Origin: Crenothrix sp043729335
GTDB lineage: Bacteria > Pseudomonadota > Gammaproteobacteria > Methylococcales > Methylomonadaceae
Assembly: GCF_043729335.1 (NCBI RefSeq)
Contig: NZ_JAYTLQ010000050.1
Location: 105,547 to 169,546 of the forward strand
Length of the DNA: 64,000 bases
Reading direction: 5' to 3'
Part shown: piece after piece, positions 8,510 through 17,200 of the stretch
How positions within the stretch are numbered: position 1 is the first letter of the stretch
How the letters are laid out: each line of letters begins with the position of its first letter
The notes under the pieces: model-generated
The model's input: only the letters and a program-made list of their open reading frames with translations
Database searches by the model: none
Told to the model about the DNA's origin: nothing
Program-made: the position numbers and the translations under genes

Positions 8510-11500
8510 ATGCTAGCCGTTCTGGTTCGTTTTTCCATACGCTATTACGGTGTTGTTATTGCCTTAGCGCTATTGATTTTGCTGTATGGTGCGTACCGGT
8601 TTACCACAGCGGGACTTGACATTTTTCCGGAATTATCCCCCAAGCAAGTTATTATTCAAACTGAATCGCCAGGGCTGGCCGCAGAACAGGTTGAAATATT
8701 AGTCACTCAAGCTATTGAAACATCTGTCAGTGGTTTGAAAGATATGCAATCCGTGCATTCAGAATCGATACAGGGTTTATCGGTAGTGACTGTCATCTTT
8801 GCAGAAAACACTGACGTTTACCGTAACCGGCAATTAGTGAGTGAGCGCTTGTCAGGTTTGTCGGCAAAATTGCCGGTAGGCATTACGCCGATTATGGTGC
8901 CGTTGTCTTCATCATCCGCCACTGTATTAACCATAGGTTTGAGTTGGGATGACAGCAACTTAATGCCCTTGCGCAGTCTGGTCGATTGGACAATAGTGCC
9001 ACGATTATTGGCAGTGCCTGGCGTAGCCGATGTGAATGTGTTTGGTGGTGGCATTCAGCAATTACAAATTCAGGTTGATCCGGACAAGCTAAAACGCTTC
9101 AATTTGGCACTGGACGATATTGTTCACGCCGCATCACAAGCGGGTTCGATTCAAGGCAGCGGTTTTATTGAAAATCAAAACCAGCGTTTTACTGTGCAAA
9201 TTACCGGACAACCCGTAACGCCTGAGCAATTTGCCAAAATTATTGTTAAGCGGGAACAAGAACGCAATATTACCCTCGGGGAAGTCACGCATATTACTTA
9301 TGCAGAAGAGCCACCTATTGGTGCTGCGCAGATTATGGGCAAACCCGGTATTGTTATGATGGTGATAGGTCAATACAACGCCAATACGTTATCGGTGTCG
9401 CGCCATGTTGAGCAGGCACTGAAAGAATTTGAGCCTATTTTTAGCAAGCAGGCGATCCATTTTTACGCACATTTATTTCGTCCGGCTGATTACATCGAGC
9501 GTTCTTTGGCTAATCTGTCCGAGCATTTAGTTATCGGTGCTTTATTTGTACTGATTGTCCTGTATTTGTTTTTGTTTAATGTACGGGTAGCGTTGATTTC
9601 CATGCTGGCTATTCCGGTATCGCTAACCGGCGCTGTCATTGTGCTACTGGAAGCTGGCGTTAATCTTAATATCATGGTGTTAGGCGGTCTTGCTATTGCG
9701 CTAGGTGAAGTGGTAGACGATGCCATTATTGATGTCGAAAATATTTTCCGCCGCCTGCGTGAAAACCAAAGCTTGCCTCAGCCCTTAGCGATAGCGCAGG
9801 TTATTCACAGCGCCTCACTGGAGGTGCGTAGCTCGGTGGTGTATGCCAGTTTTATTGTGGCGTTGGTGTTTGTACCGTTATTAACGCTGGAGGGTATTAC
9901 CGGACGTTTGTTCGCGCCACTGGGTTATTCTTATATTTTGGCGATATTGGTGTCTTTATTGGTGGCGCTTACCTTAGTGCCGGCGCTGTGTTACGCCTTA
10001 TTGCAGCACAAAATGGATAAGGTCATTGAACCGCCGCTGATTCAGTGGCTTAAACCGTTTTACGGTAAACTATTAGCTGTTGTTTTTAAAAACTTTAAAG
10101 CGGTGGCTGCGTGTAGCTTGATTGTATGTGTGCTGGGTTTAAGTGCGCTTTTTAAAGTTGATAATAAATTTTTGCCAGAACTACGCGAAGGGCATTATAT
10201 CGTGCATACCACCAGTGTTCCGGGCACATCTTTGCAAGAATCTTTAAGAATAGGCAGCAAGTTGACTGAGCAGTTCATGAAAATTCCGGGCATACAATCG
10301 GTTTCGCAATGGGCAGGGCGTGCAGAACGCGGAGCCGATACCTACGGCAGTCATTACAGCGAATATGAAGTGCGACTTGAGCCGTTGTCAGGTAAGCAGC
10401 AGCAACACATCAAAGATAGCTTACGCGCCATCTTGACAGATTTTCCAGGCATCGTGTTTGAAGTTAATACGTTTTTAACGGAACGCGTTGATGAAACCAT
10501 TTCGGGTTATACCTCACCGGTAGTGGTCAATATTTATGGCAATGATTTAAATGAGCTGGATGCCAAGGCACAAGCTGTGGCAGCTATTATGCGACAACTT
10601 CCTGGCGCTGCCGATGTACAAGTGCGATCGCCGTTAGGCTCACCGCTATTGCAGGTTAATATCAATCTTGATCAACTCGGTTTTTGGGGTGTGTTACCGG
10701 CACAGATTACCGAGGTGCTACAAACGGCCTATGAAACCCATAGCGTTGGCAAAAATACCCAAGGTAATAAAATTTATGATATTGCCGTTACCCTAGCGCC
10801 GCAATTGCGAGGACAAGCCGAATCAATAGCTCAGTTAACGGTTAGAACGCAAGAAGGCATCTTGGTGAGCTTGGAACAACTGGCAGACATTTACCACGCT
10901 ATCGGGCGCTACAATGTCCTACATCAGGGCGCGCAGCGTCGGCAAACGGTGACCAGCAATGTATTAAACCGGGATTTGACTGCGTTTATGGATGAGTTAC
11001 GCGAGCGCGTGCTGAAAGATATCGCCTGGACACCAAGCACTCAGTCTGCAAATGGCCCGTCATCAAATCCATCAACGCTATCTACATGGGGCCTAAGTTA
11101 TCCTGAATTTACCGGCGCGGCCATTGAGCAGGCAAGGGCGCGTCATGATTTGATTTTACATGCTTTACTGGCGGGTGTGGGTGTACTGATTTTTATTTAT
11201 ATTGCCATTGGTAGCGTGCGCCATGTGTGCCTGACTTTGCTCAACGTGCCGTTTGCGTTAATTGGTGGTGTGATTGCGGTATTATTGACCGGTGCAACCG
11301 TATCGGTGGGTTCTGTAGTGGGTTTTGTGACTTTGTTTGGTATTACCGTGCGCAACAGTATTATGTTGCTATCCCATTACCATTATTTAGTTGAGGTTGA
11401 AGGTAAAAAGTGGTGCATGGAAACTGCTATTGTAGGCGCTCAGGAGCGCTTTCCGTCAGTACTGATGACGGCTTTGGTAACTGGGCTGGCCATGTTGCCG

Positions 11501-11644
11501 GTGGCTTTTAATAGCGATAACTCAGGGTTGGAGATTATGGGGCCAATGGCGGCGATTATAGTCGGCGGGTTAACTTCTTCAACACTATTAAATTTATTAT
11601 TGTTACCCAGTATGTTGCTGCATTACGGAAAATTCAAGTCATAA
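8510..11644 (+). CDS. Heavy-metal efflux RND transporter (CusA/CzcA family)
   Basis: 1044-residue inner-membrane proton-driven pump of the heavy-metal efflux branch of the RND superfamily. The order is a first TM helix (residues 13-30), porter domain with the family opening FPELSPKQVIIQTESPGL, TM block 2-6 with the proton-relay-like segment LGGLAIALGEVVDDAIIDVENI near residue 395, a second porter domain, and a final TM block ending LLLLPSMLLHYG. The E...DDAIIDVEN arrangement is typical of CusA/CzcA rather than AcrB. No membrane-fusion or outer-membrane partner gene is adjacent, which is unusual for this family. The ATG at 8510 lacks a clear Shine-Dalgarno. The metal cannot be assigned. Confidence 0.9.
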   Translation: MLAVLVRFSIRYYGVVIALALLILLYGAYRFTTAGLDIFPELSPKQVIIQTESPGLAAEQVEILVTQAIETSVSGLKDMQSVHSESIQGLSVVTVIFAENTDVYRNRQLVSERLSGLSAKLPVGITPIMVPLSSSSATVLTIGLSWDDSNLMPLRSLVDWTIVPRLLAVPGVADVNVFGGGIQQLQIQVDPDKLKRFNLALDDIVHAASQAGSIQGSGFIENQNQRFTVQITGQPVTPEQFAKIIVKREQERNITLGEVTHITYAEEPPIGAAQIMGKPGIVMMVIGQYNANTLSVSRHVEQALKEFEPIFSKQAIHFYAHLFRPADYIERSLANLSEHLVIGALFVLIVLYLFLFNVRVALISMLAIPVSLTGAVIVLLEAGVNLNIMVLGGLAIALGEVVDDAIIDVENIFRRLRENQSLPQPLAIAQVIHSASLEVRSSVVYASFIVALVFVPLLTLEGITGRLFAPLGYSYILAILVSLLVALTLVPALCYALLQHKMDKVIEPPLIQWLKPFYGKLLAVVFKNFKAVAACSLIVCVLGLSALFKVDNKFLPELREGHYIVHTTSVPGTSLQESLRIGSKLTEQFMKIPGIQSVSQWAGRAERGADTYGSHYSEYEVRLEPLSGKQQQHIKDSLRAILTDFPGIVFEVNTFLTERVDETISGYTSPVVVNIYGNDLNELDAKAQAVAAIMRQLPGAADVQVRSPLGSPLLQVNINLDQLGFWGVLPAQITEVLQTAYETHSVGKNTQGNKIYDIAVTLAPQLRGQAESIAQLTVRTQEGILVSLEQLADIYHAIGRYNVLHQGAQRRQTVTSNVLNRDLTAFMDELRERVLKDIAWTPSTQSANGPSSNPSTLSTWGLSYPEFTGAAIEQARARHDLILHALLAGVGVLIFIYIAIGSVRHVCLTLLNVPFALIGGVIAVLLTGATVSVGSVVGFVTLFGITVRNSIMLLSHYHYLVEVEGKKWCMETAIVGAQERFPSVLMTALVTGLAMLPVAFNSDNSGLEIMGPMAAIIVGGLTSSTLLNLLLLPSMLLHYGKFKS

Positions 11645-11699
11645 AACAATGGGGACTATTGTTTCCAAATAAGAAACTATTAATCAATGATTGCCTATA

Positions 11700-11728
11700 T
11701 TGTCAACATAGAGTTAATTAGGTATATT
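11700..11728 (+). promoter_or_regulatory. Sigma70-type promoter of the candidate sRNA
   Basis: TTGTCA at 11700-11705, a 17-bp spacer, then TATATT at 11723-11728: one mismatch from consensus in each box with ideal spacing. No ORF follows; the only downstream landmark is the terminator at 11883-11911. Confidence 0.5.
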
Positions 11729-11734
11729 ACGCCC

Positions 11735-11911
11735 ATACGCTGCAAATGTCCTAAAAATGCTTGAGATTTTATTTTGCAATTGCTGCTGGTGTAAGCAGGG
11801 TTGCATAAGCAATGTATTCATTACCTCCTCCTGGTATATACCACAAACAGTGACTCCTCATTGTCTTGTTTGACCTCTCAGTCCTGGTTCGTAAGAGCCA
11901 GGCTTTTTTTT
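11735..11911 (+). ncRNA. Candidate orphan small RNA (about 177 nt)
   Basis: Predicted transcript from the promoter at 11700-11728 to the intrinsic terminator at 11883-11911. It contains a hairpin at 11775-11805, with outer arms TGCAA/TTGCA and an inner CTGC/GCAG stem, and an unpaired CCTCCTCC-rich stretch near 11823-11830 that could pair with Shine-Dalgarno sequences. There is no start codon with a ribosome site inside. I do not recognise it as 6S, tmRNA, RNase P RNA or SRP RNA. It could instead be just the 3' UTR of the RND gene. Confidence 0.4.
11883..11911 (+). terminator. Intrinsic terminator
   Basis: Stem CCTGGTTC/GAGCCAGG (8 bp with one G-T pair) around a GTAA loop, followed by C and eight T. 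It is a textbook rho-independent terminator on the plus strand, 240 bp after the RND stop codon. Confidence 0.85.
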
Positions 11912-11946
11912 GCCTGAAATACTGAAGTTATTAACCCTAATTGAGC

Positions 11947-12513
11947 TTAAGCACGCGACATAAACTTGCCGGTTTCAGTATTAATTTTAATGAGTTCACC
12001 GGTTTCCAGATACTCCGGTACTTGCACTTCAAGCCCTGTGGGTAAACGAGCGGTTTTAGTGCGTCCAGAGGCGGTTGCACCTTTAATGCTGGGAGGCGTT
12101 TCGATAATTTCTAGAATAACGGAGCTGGGTAATTCAATAGCAAGTGGCATATCGTCTATCAATAAGGCAATAATACCTTCAAGACCTTCGCTTAAGTATT
12201 GAATTTTGCCTTCCAATTCTTCACTGCTAAGACTGTACTGGGTGTAATCCTCCAGGTTCATAAAAATATAATTATCGCCATCAACGTATGAATACTGTAC
12301 TTTGGCGCGTACGCAATCCGCTTCTTTAAGCATCTCGTCGCCTTTGAAGGTTTCGTCGAGCTTTTGGCCGGTTTTGAGATTGTTTAAACGAACTTTATAC
12401 AATGTTGATGCACCCCGAGAAGTGGGATTACGTACTTCTATTTGTTTAATGCTGTGTGCCATACCATTGACCTCAACGACCAGTCCTTTTTTTAAATCGC
12501 TTGCTTTGAGCAT
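11947..12513 (-). CDS. yeiP: Elongation factor P-like protein YeiP (EfpL)
   Basis: 188-residue three-domain EF-P paralogue that binds between ribosomal P and E sites and relieves stalling at particular motifs. The N-terminal KOW-like domain carries the loop NPTSRGASTLYKV (near residues 28-40), with Arg at the tip where canonical EF-P has a modified Lys or Arg. The YeiP branch is supported by FKGDEML, SYVDGDNYIFMN and the C-terminal VQVPEYLETGELIKINT. I chose ATG at 12513 because the family starts with MLKASDLKKG; the reading frame stays open another 25 codons upstream, but those residues look non-coding. No yjeK or epmA modification gene is visible nearby. Confidence 0.9.
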   Translation of the reverse strand: MLKASDLKKGLVVEVNGMAHSIKQIEVRNPTSRGASTLYKVRLNNLKTGQKLDETFKGDEMLKEADCVRAKVQYSYVDGDNYIFMNLEDYTQYSLSSEELEGKIQYLSEGLEGIIALLIDDMPLAIELPSSVILEIIETPPSIKGATASGRTKTARLPTGLEVQVPEYLETGELIKINTETGKFMSRA

Positions 12514-12684
12514 AATTTTTCTTTGGGTTAAAATGCATGAATGATGTGAAAAAACATAAGAATTAGGCGGTAAAACCACCTGCTGCATTAAACATTATAG
12601 CGTAGGTATGATTTTTAGATGACCCCAAGTTACTTTGAAACGGTATCTACAATATCGGGCATGGTAATGTCCACTAAAAATAAT

Positions 12685-12712
12685 TTGATTTATTGAATAA
12701 CTGCCCTATATT
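12685..12712 (+). promoter_or_regulatory. Sigma70-type promoter of the lipoprotein gene
   Basis: TTGATT at 12685-12690, a 16-bp spacer and TATATT at 12707-12712, about 100 bp before the lipoprotein start at 12811. Confidence 0.4.
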
Positions 12713-12810
12713 CTTAATTTAAAGGATACCCAAAACCCTTATATTTAATAATGATATACGGATCCAAAAATACATATACACACCTCAACACACCTGAGAA
12801 AGGAATAAAG

Positions 12811-13395
12811 ATGAAACTAAGCAGGAAAATTTTAGCAACTATTGCTGTCGTTGTTTTAACAGCGCAGGGTTGTTCAACGCAAGAAGTCAAACCCGATATT
12901 GCAAAGCCTGCATCTGAAGACAAATCGCCTTTGGATACCTCTAAACAAGAGCCTGCGCTGATTATTCGTAAAGGCGATCATGCTTTAAATTTAGTGCGGA
13001 TTATGGATGGTGCGGTCTGTAAAAACGATCAGCAAGGCGCCAAAGGTGAATTTTTGCTGTATGCAGATCCGGCAGATATCGATCGGATTAAAAAGGACAA
13101 AGGCGAAAAGGTATTTAGTAATTTTGAACAAAAAATTGAAACATTTTCAGCTAGCGTTTTTGAAAAAATAATCAATACAACAACGCTTACTGAAGATCCG
13201 TTTGCATTAGGCGATTATGAAGCCAATCAAAAACTGGCAAAGCAAGTGGCAGATAATTTCAAGACCGAAGTTGGCAATAATATTGATGCATTTCAACAAG
13301 AAACTTCATTAACTATTGATATAGTGGCCTTTCCACCGTCTTTTACTTTTTATCATAAAGGCTGTGATATTAATAAAATGAACATGGCCGAATAA
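12811..13395 (+). CDS. Putative lipoprotein of unknown function
   Basis: 194-residue protein beginning with a lipoprotein-type signal peptide (MKLSRKILATIAVVVL, then TAQGC, Cys at about residue 21). The lipobox is imperfect, with Ala at -3 and Gln at -2. After a flexible Pro/Lys-rich linker comes a mixed alpha/beta domain with two further cysteines, in GAVCKNDQQG and HKGCDIN, that may form a disulfide. The start at 12811 has GAAAGGA just upstream; the frame is open 20 codons earlier but those lack signal-peptide character. No family recognised. It runs toward waaA and shares no operon. Confidence 0.7.
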   Translation: MKLSRKILATIAVVVLTAQGCSTQEVKPDIAKPASEDKSPLDTSKQEPALIIRKGDHALNLVRIMDGAVCKNDQQGAKGEFLLYADPADIDRIKKDKGEKVFSNFEQKIETFSASVFEKIINTTTLTEDPFALGDYEANQKLAKQVADNFKTEVGNNIDAFQQETSLTIDIVAFPPSFTFYHKGCDINKMNMAE

Positions 13396-13439
13396 TCCCC
13401 GAAAAGTTTTTTGAGAATAGAGCATTGCAATCAGTCAAA

Positions 13440-14714
13440 TTAAGATAAGGGCAGCATTTCAATAATTTTTGCACACACGCCTTTGTTGTTTTCTACAAAG
13501 GCTTTACCTTTTGCAGCAAGTGAGTGCCGATAGTCTGGATGTTGATATAACGTCATAATAGTTTTTATAAGCGCATTATTATCCTGGCATTGTATGGCGG
13601 CATCCAATGCTAAAACACTTTCAGCAATGGCTTTAAAGTTTGCCATAAAAGGGCCAAACATAACCGGTACGCCAACCGCCGCAGCTTCTAGAATATTATG
13701 CCCACCAACCGGTACCATACTGCCTCCTACAAAAGCGACATCTGCTACGCCGTAAAATGTGCGCAACTCGCCTAGCGTATCCAATAAATAAACATCCGTA
13801 TTCTTGTCAATACTGTCTTTATGGGTGCGCGTGGCAACTTTAAGTTGTTGGTAATCGCACAGTTTTTTTACATTTAAAAAACGTTCAGGATGGCGCGGTA
13901 CAATTAGCAATAACAGCTCGGGAATAGTCGGTTTAATTTTCTTATAGATAGCTAAAAAGATGTCTTCTTCACCCTCATGGGTGCTGGCAATCAACCAAAC
14001 AAATCTATTTTTAAATAATTGCGCTTTAATGGCTAGACCTTGTTCACGATTATCTGACGAGCTATTAAGATCAAACTTCATATTGCCCACTGTTTTAACG
14101 TGTTGGGGATTAACACCAATGGCAATAAACCGGTCGTTATCTTGCTGTGATTGGGCAAAAATTGTAACGTGCGCCAAAGCCGGTTTAATCAACACAGAAA
14201 GCTTTTGATAACCTCGTGTGGATCGTTCAGACAAGCGTGCATTAATCATATACAACGGAATGTTATTAGTAGCGCAGCTGAAAAAAAGATTAGGCCAAAT
14301 CTCGGTCTCCATGATAACGGCCAGCTTAGGTTTAAAACACACCATAAAGCGATTAACCGCACCGGGAATATCATAGGGCAAATAAACATGCGTTACGGTG
14401 TCTTTCAATACTGCTTTAACGCGTGCAGAACCCGTTGGGGTTGTGGTGGTGACGACTATTTTTGTATTGGGATATTTTTGTTGTATTGTTGTTACCAGGG
14501 GAAACAGGGTTTCTGCCTCACCCACGGAAACCGCGTGAAACCAGATAACGTCTTGAGGATAAATGGCGCGGTAGAGTGCAAAGCGCTCATGCCAGCGTTG
14601 TCGATAAGCGGGGGCTTTAATGCTGCGCCATAATAACCGGCATAACACAAAGGGTATCATCACATAAAATAATGATGAATAAAGGATTCGCGTAAAATAC
14701 TGCGCTATGGCCAT
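13440..14714 (-). CDS. waaA: 3-deoxy-D-manno-octulosonic acid transferase (KDO transferase)
   Basis: 424-residue inner-membrane-associated glycosyltransferase that adds KDO to lipid A precursor. An N-terminal hydrophobic anchor (residues 8-25) precedes the GT-B fold. Recognisable stations are WFHAVSVGEAET near residue 58, including the catalytic Glu region, TTTTPTGSARV near residue 90, the METEIWPN motif near residue 136 and the C-terminal donor-site segment GGSMVPVGGHNILEAAAVGVPV near residue 335. It is a single gene followed by a convergent lipoprotein. The next gene upstream, rplI, is separated by a terminator. Confidence 0.95.
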   Translation of the reverse strand: MAIAQYFTRILYSSLFYVMIPFVLCRLLWRSIKAPAYRQRWHERFALYRAIYPQDVIWFHAVSVGEAETLFPLVTTIQQKYPNTKIVVTTTTPTGSARVKAVLKDTVTHVYLPYDIPGAVNRFMVCFKPKLAVIMETEIWPNLFFSCATNNIPLYMINARLSERSTRGYQKLSVLIKPALAHVTIFAQSQQDNDRFIAIGVNPQHVKTVGNMKFDLNSSSDNREQGLAIKAQLFKNRFVWLIASTHEGEEDIFLAIYKKIKPTIPELLLLIVPRHPERFLNVKKLCDYQQLKVATRTHKDSIDKNTDVYLLDTLGELRTFYGVADVAFVGGSMVPVGGHNILEAAAVGVPVMFGPFMANFKAIAESVLALDAAIQCQDNNALIKTIMTLYQHPDYRHSLAAKGKAFVENNKGVCAKIIEMLPLS

Positions 14715-14796
14715 CTTGGAAAAATCAATGCGACTATCTGCTCATGCGCTAATATTCGCAGAGGCAGACTATGAGGGGAGAGTTCGGGGAAATCAT

Positions 14797-14841
14797 AAAA
14801 GTCGCAACCTTTATTGTTCAAAAGAAACAGCAAAGGTTGCG
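14797..14841 (-). terminator. Terminator of the rpsF-rpsR-rplI operon
   Basis: On the minus strand CGCAACCTTT (14841-14832) pairs with AAAGGTTGCG (14812-14803), and the hairpin is followed by a short T run (14800-14797). It lies 15 bp after the rplI stop codon. Confidence 0.7.
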
Positions 14842-14855
14842 ATTAATGTTGCTGA

Positions 14856-15302
14856 TTACTCAGCAGTTACTTTGATAGTGATCGTCGCAATAACATCAGT
14901 GTGTAAATTAATATCAAGCGGGTAATCGCCAATGTGGCGAATAGTACCATTGGGTAAACGAATTTCTTGTTTACTAACAGCTACACCCGATTTAGTAATC
15001 GCTTCAGCAATATTATGTGTGCCGATAGAACCAAACAATCGGCCTTCATCACCGGCTTTATGCGCGATGACAACGGACAGTTTAGCCAATTCGTTAGCAC
15101 GAGCTTGCGCCGCGCTAAGCTTTGCTGCTGCTGCTTTTTCAAGCTCGGCACGACGCGCTTCAAATTCAGCTATCTTTTGCACTGTGGCTGGAACCGCCTT
15201 GCCTTGTGGAACCAGATAGTTTCTGCCATAACCTGACTTAATAGTGACTTTGTCACCTAAGTTGCCCAGGTTTGCTATTTTTTCAAGAAGAATAACTTCC
15301 AT
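14856..15302 (-). CDS. rplI: 50S ribosomal protein L9
   Basis: 148-residue L9 of the large subunit. The N-terminal domain opens MEVILLEKIANLGNLGDKV and is followed by GYGRNYLVPQGKA (residues 23-35), both highly conserved, then the long Ala/Lys/Glu-rich linking helix and the C-terminal rRNA-binding domain. Last gene of the rpsF-rpsR-DUF2232-rplI operon; a terminator follows. Confidence 0.98.
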   Translation of the reverse strand: MEVILLEKIANLGNLGDKVTIKSGYGRNYLVPQGKAVPATVQKIAEFEARRAELEKAAAAKLSAAQARANELAKLSVVIAHKAGDEGRLFGSIGTHNIAEAITKSGVAVSKQEIRLPNGTIRHIGDYPLDINLHTDVIATITIKVTAE

Positions 15303-15346
15303 CGTTTAAGGCCTCATTTTTTTCAGATGTTAACCAAACGGTTACG

Positions 15347-16243
15347 CTATTTGGCGTCTGTTGGTTCAAATTTATTTTTTCGTAAGTTCAGTAATCTGTC
15401 AGTCAAGCCAATTAAGGCAACGGCCAATAAAGTATGCGGTATTAAAATCATGACAACATACAGCACAGGCACGCTATAGCGTGACAAGCTTTTACCCGAA
15501 AACACAGTATGTAATATAGCCGCACCAATAAAAATATGATGTACAACCAGTACGATACTAATATTTTTAGCCATGTCGGAAATCATGCCAACATTTGTAA
15601 AAGCCATGCCGATTATCAGCAAGGTACTCAATGTAAAGCCTGGACGCGTACTGAGTGACAAAAATTCCTGTCTAAAACCACCTGGATTGTAGAGAATTGC
15701 TTGCCACCAGCGACCTAAAAACAATCCTAATAACAGCCCTATCACGCTACCGGCGGCAATAATCCCCGTCATATAACGGGAAAGTATTTCTATGGTGCGC
15801 TGGGTATTGTCAACCGGTGCAGTAGCTGGAGCCATTTGTATCAGTATCTGTTTCCACGTTGCGGTAGGGTCAACCATAAAGCTATGTGCTGCAATAACAC
15901 CGATTACACCCAGAATTACCGCAATTTCAACGGCCAATGACAAATGCCGACCTTCCCGCAAGACGATGGATATCAGCCATATTGGCAACCAAAGTACCAT
16001 GACATACGCCACGGCGAACTGAAAATTGCCCAGGATGAAAAAACCCATCAAACCGGCGGCAAGCGCCGCGCAGCCAAGAATATACAGGCCTTCATAACCA
16101 CCGCGCCTTAATGTTACCAGAGCGACTGATGCTGAACTTACTACACTTACCGGTGGATACTTTAGAGACAACAACGCAAGACAGGAAGCCGCTATCATGG
16201 CTTGAATCCGACCTTGCATAATATACGCTGCTAAAGATTTCAC
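15347..16243 (-). CDS. DUF2232-type polytopic membrane protein
   Basis: 298-residue inner-membrane protein with about eight hydrophobic segments (first at residues 15-45, last near 258-283) and a basic C-terminal tail. Its size, its topology and its position between rpsR and rplI match the DUF2232 proteins found at the same place in Pseudomonas and relatives, so the insertion in the ribosomal operon is an established gammaproteobacterial arrangement. Function is unknown. Confidence 0.8.
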   Translation of the reverse strand: MKSLAAYIMQGRIQAMIAASCLALLSLKYPPVSVVSSASVALVTLRRGGYEGLYILGCAALAAGLMGFFILGNFQFAVAYVMVLWLPIWLISIVLREGRHLSLAVEIAVILGVIGVIAAHSFMVDPTATWKQILIQMAPATAPVDNTQRTIEILSRYMTGIIAAGSVIGLLLGLFLGRWWQAILYNPGGFRQEFLSLSTRPGFTLSTLLIIGMAFTNVGMISDMAKNISIVLVVHHIFIGAAILHTVFSGKSLSRYSVPVLYVVMILIPHTLLAVALIGLTDRLLNLRKNKFEPTDAK

Positions 16244-16264
16244 AACTGTTGCTCTCTTAGCGGC

Positions 16265-16492
16265 TTATTCGTGTGCGTCGCAGAAAGGTAACAAGGCGAT
16301 AAAACGCGCTCGCTTAATAGCAACGCATAATTGTCGTTGATATTTAGCGCCGGTACCTGTCACACGACTTGGTACAATCTTGCCTGTTTCTGTAATGTAA
16401 TCTTTTAATAACTCCAAATCTTTGTAGTCAATCTGTGTGCCGTCTTCGGAACTAAAACGGCAGAATTTTTTACGTCTAATATTGCGGGCCAT
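16265..16492 (-). CDS. rpsR: 30S ribosomal protein S18
   Basis: 75-residue S18 that binds 16S rRNA together with S6. It opens with RRKKFCRFSS and carries DYKDLELLKDYITETGKIVPSRVTG-type core sequence and the ending LLPFCDAHE. It sits 32 bp after rpsF; priB, present between them in enterobacteria, is absent. Confidence 0.98.
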   Translation of the reverse strand: MARNIRRKKFCRFSSEDGTQIDYKDLELLKDYITETGKIVPSRVTGTGAKYQRQLCVAIKRARFIALLPFCDAHE

Positions 16493-16524
16493 AGGTGTCC
16501 TCGTAATCCAATAAGTGAATGTTT

Positions 16525-17004
16525 TTATTCTGCAGGAAGTTCGTCAGCATCGGCAATAAGGGTTTCATCGAGATCATCAAGATCGATGGCGTCATCCTTA
16601 GTATCAGCTTCAGCAACTTCAACGGCGGCGGCTTCTTTAGCAGCGGCATCTTTGGCTCTAACTTCAGCCATTTTGTTTTCTTCCGCTGTTGATGTGGCAA
16701 TAATAGAGGCTTCGGTAACGGCTTCTTTTTGCAATAAAGTCATGCTACGTAAAATGGCATCATTAAAGCGGAAACCACTTTCCAGTTCTACTAAAGTCGC
16801 TTGGTCGCATTCTACATTCATTAACACATAATGTGCTTTATGGATTTTTTTGATGGGATAAGCCAGATGTCTACGTCCCCAATCTTCCAGACGGTGGATA
16901 GTACCAGACGCCGTTTCAATGATGGATTTGTATCGGTCAATCATTGCAGGAACTTGAGAACTTTGATCCGGATGGACTAAAAAGACAATTTCATAGTGTC
17001 GCAT
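16525..17004 (-). CDS. rpsF: 30S ribosomal protein S6 with acidic C-terminal tail
   Basis: 159-residue S6. The core (residues 1-95) is canonical: MRHYEIVFLVHPDQS start, the WGRRHLAYPI motif near residue 48 and FRFNDAILRSM near residue 78. The remaining 60 residues are an Ala/Glu/Asp-rich tail ending in a strongly acidic stretch, longer than the E. coli tail. I use the ATG at 17004, preceded by AAAGGA; the frame is open 9 codons further up but those residues are not family-like. S6 tails are the target of the RimK ligase, and a RimK-fold protein is encoded at 39845-41317, though of a different subfamily. Confidence 0.96.
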   Translation of the reverse strand: MRHYEIVFLVHPDQSSQVPAMIDRYKSIIETASGTIHRLEDWGRRHLAYPIKKIHKAHYVLMNVECDQATLVELESGFRFNDAILRSMTLLQKEAVTEASIIATSTAEENKMAEVRAKDAAAKEAAAVEVAEADTKDDAIDLDDLDETLIADADELPAE

Positions 17005-17200
17005 ATTTTTCCTTTCGGTGAAGCCTTCCAACTTTATTTAAAGCCGGTAAAGCAAGGATAGGGCTAATGCCCCAGTTGACCCGCTATTATATGCTTTTTT
17101 CAAGTCATTGAAAAGATCAGTATAAAATGATTTTCTTAATACTGAGTAATATACGAAAACCCAGTGCTGAAAGTTGCATTGGGTTTTCCAAAAAAGATGA

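Larger units (their letters stand above)
11645..11946. other. Intergenic region carrying a promoter, a candidate sRNA and a terminator
   Basis: About 300 bp between the plus-strand RND gene and the minus-strand yeiP. It holds no ORF. The promoter-like pair at 11700-11728 and the strong terminator at 11883-11911 bracket about 180 nt, annotated separately as a candidate small RNA. Confidence 0.5.

Noticed and set aside
11735..11911. 6S RNA or another well-known housekeeping RNA
   Set aside because: Length is similar but I see none of the 6S long-stem and central-bubble sequence features, so I only call it a candidate sRNA.
12514..12588. Upstream 25-codon extension of yeiP
   Set aside because: The family starts with MLKASDLKKG; the extension is His/Cys/Tyr-rich and not conserved in type.
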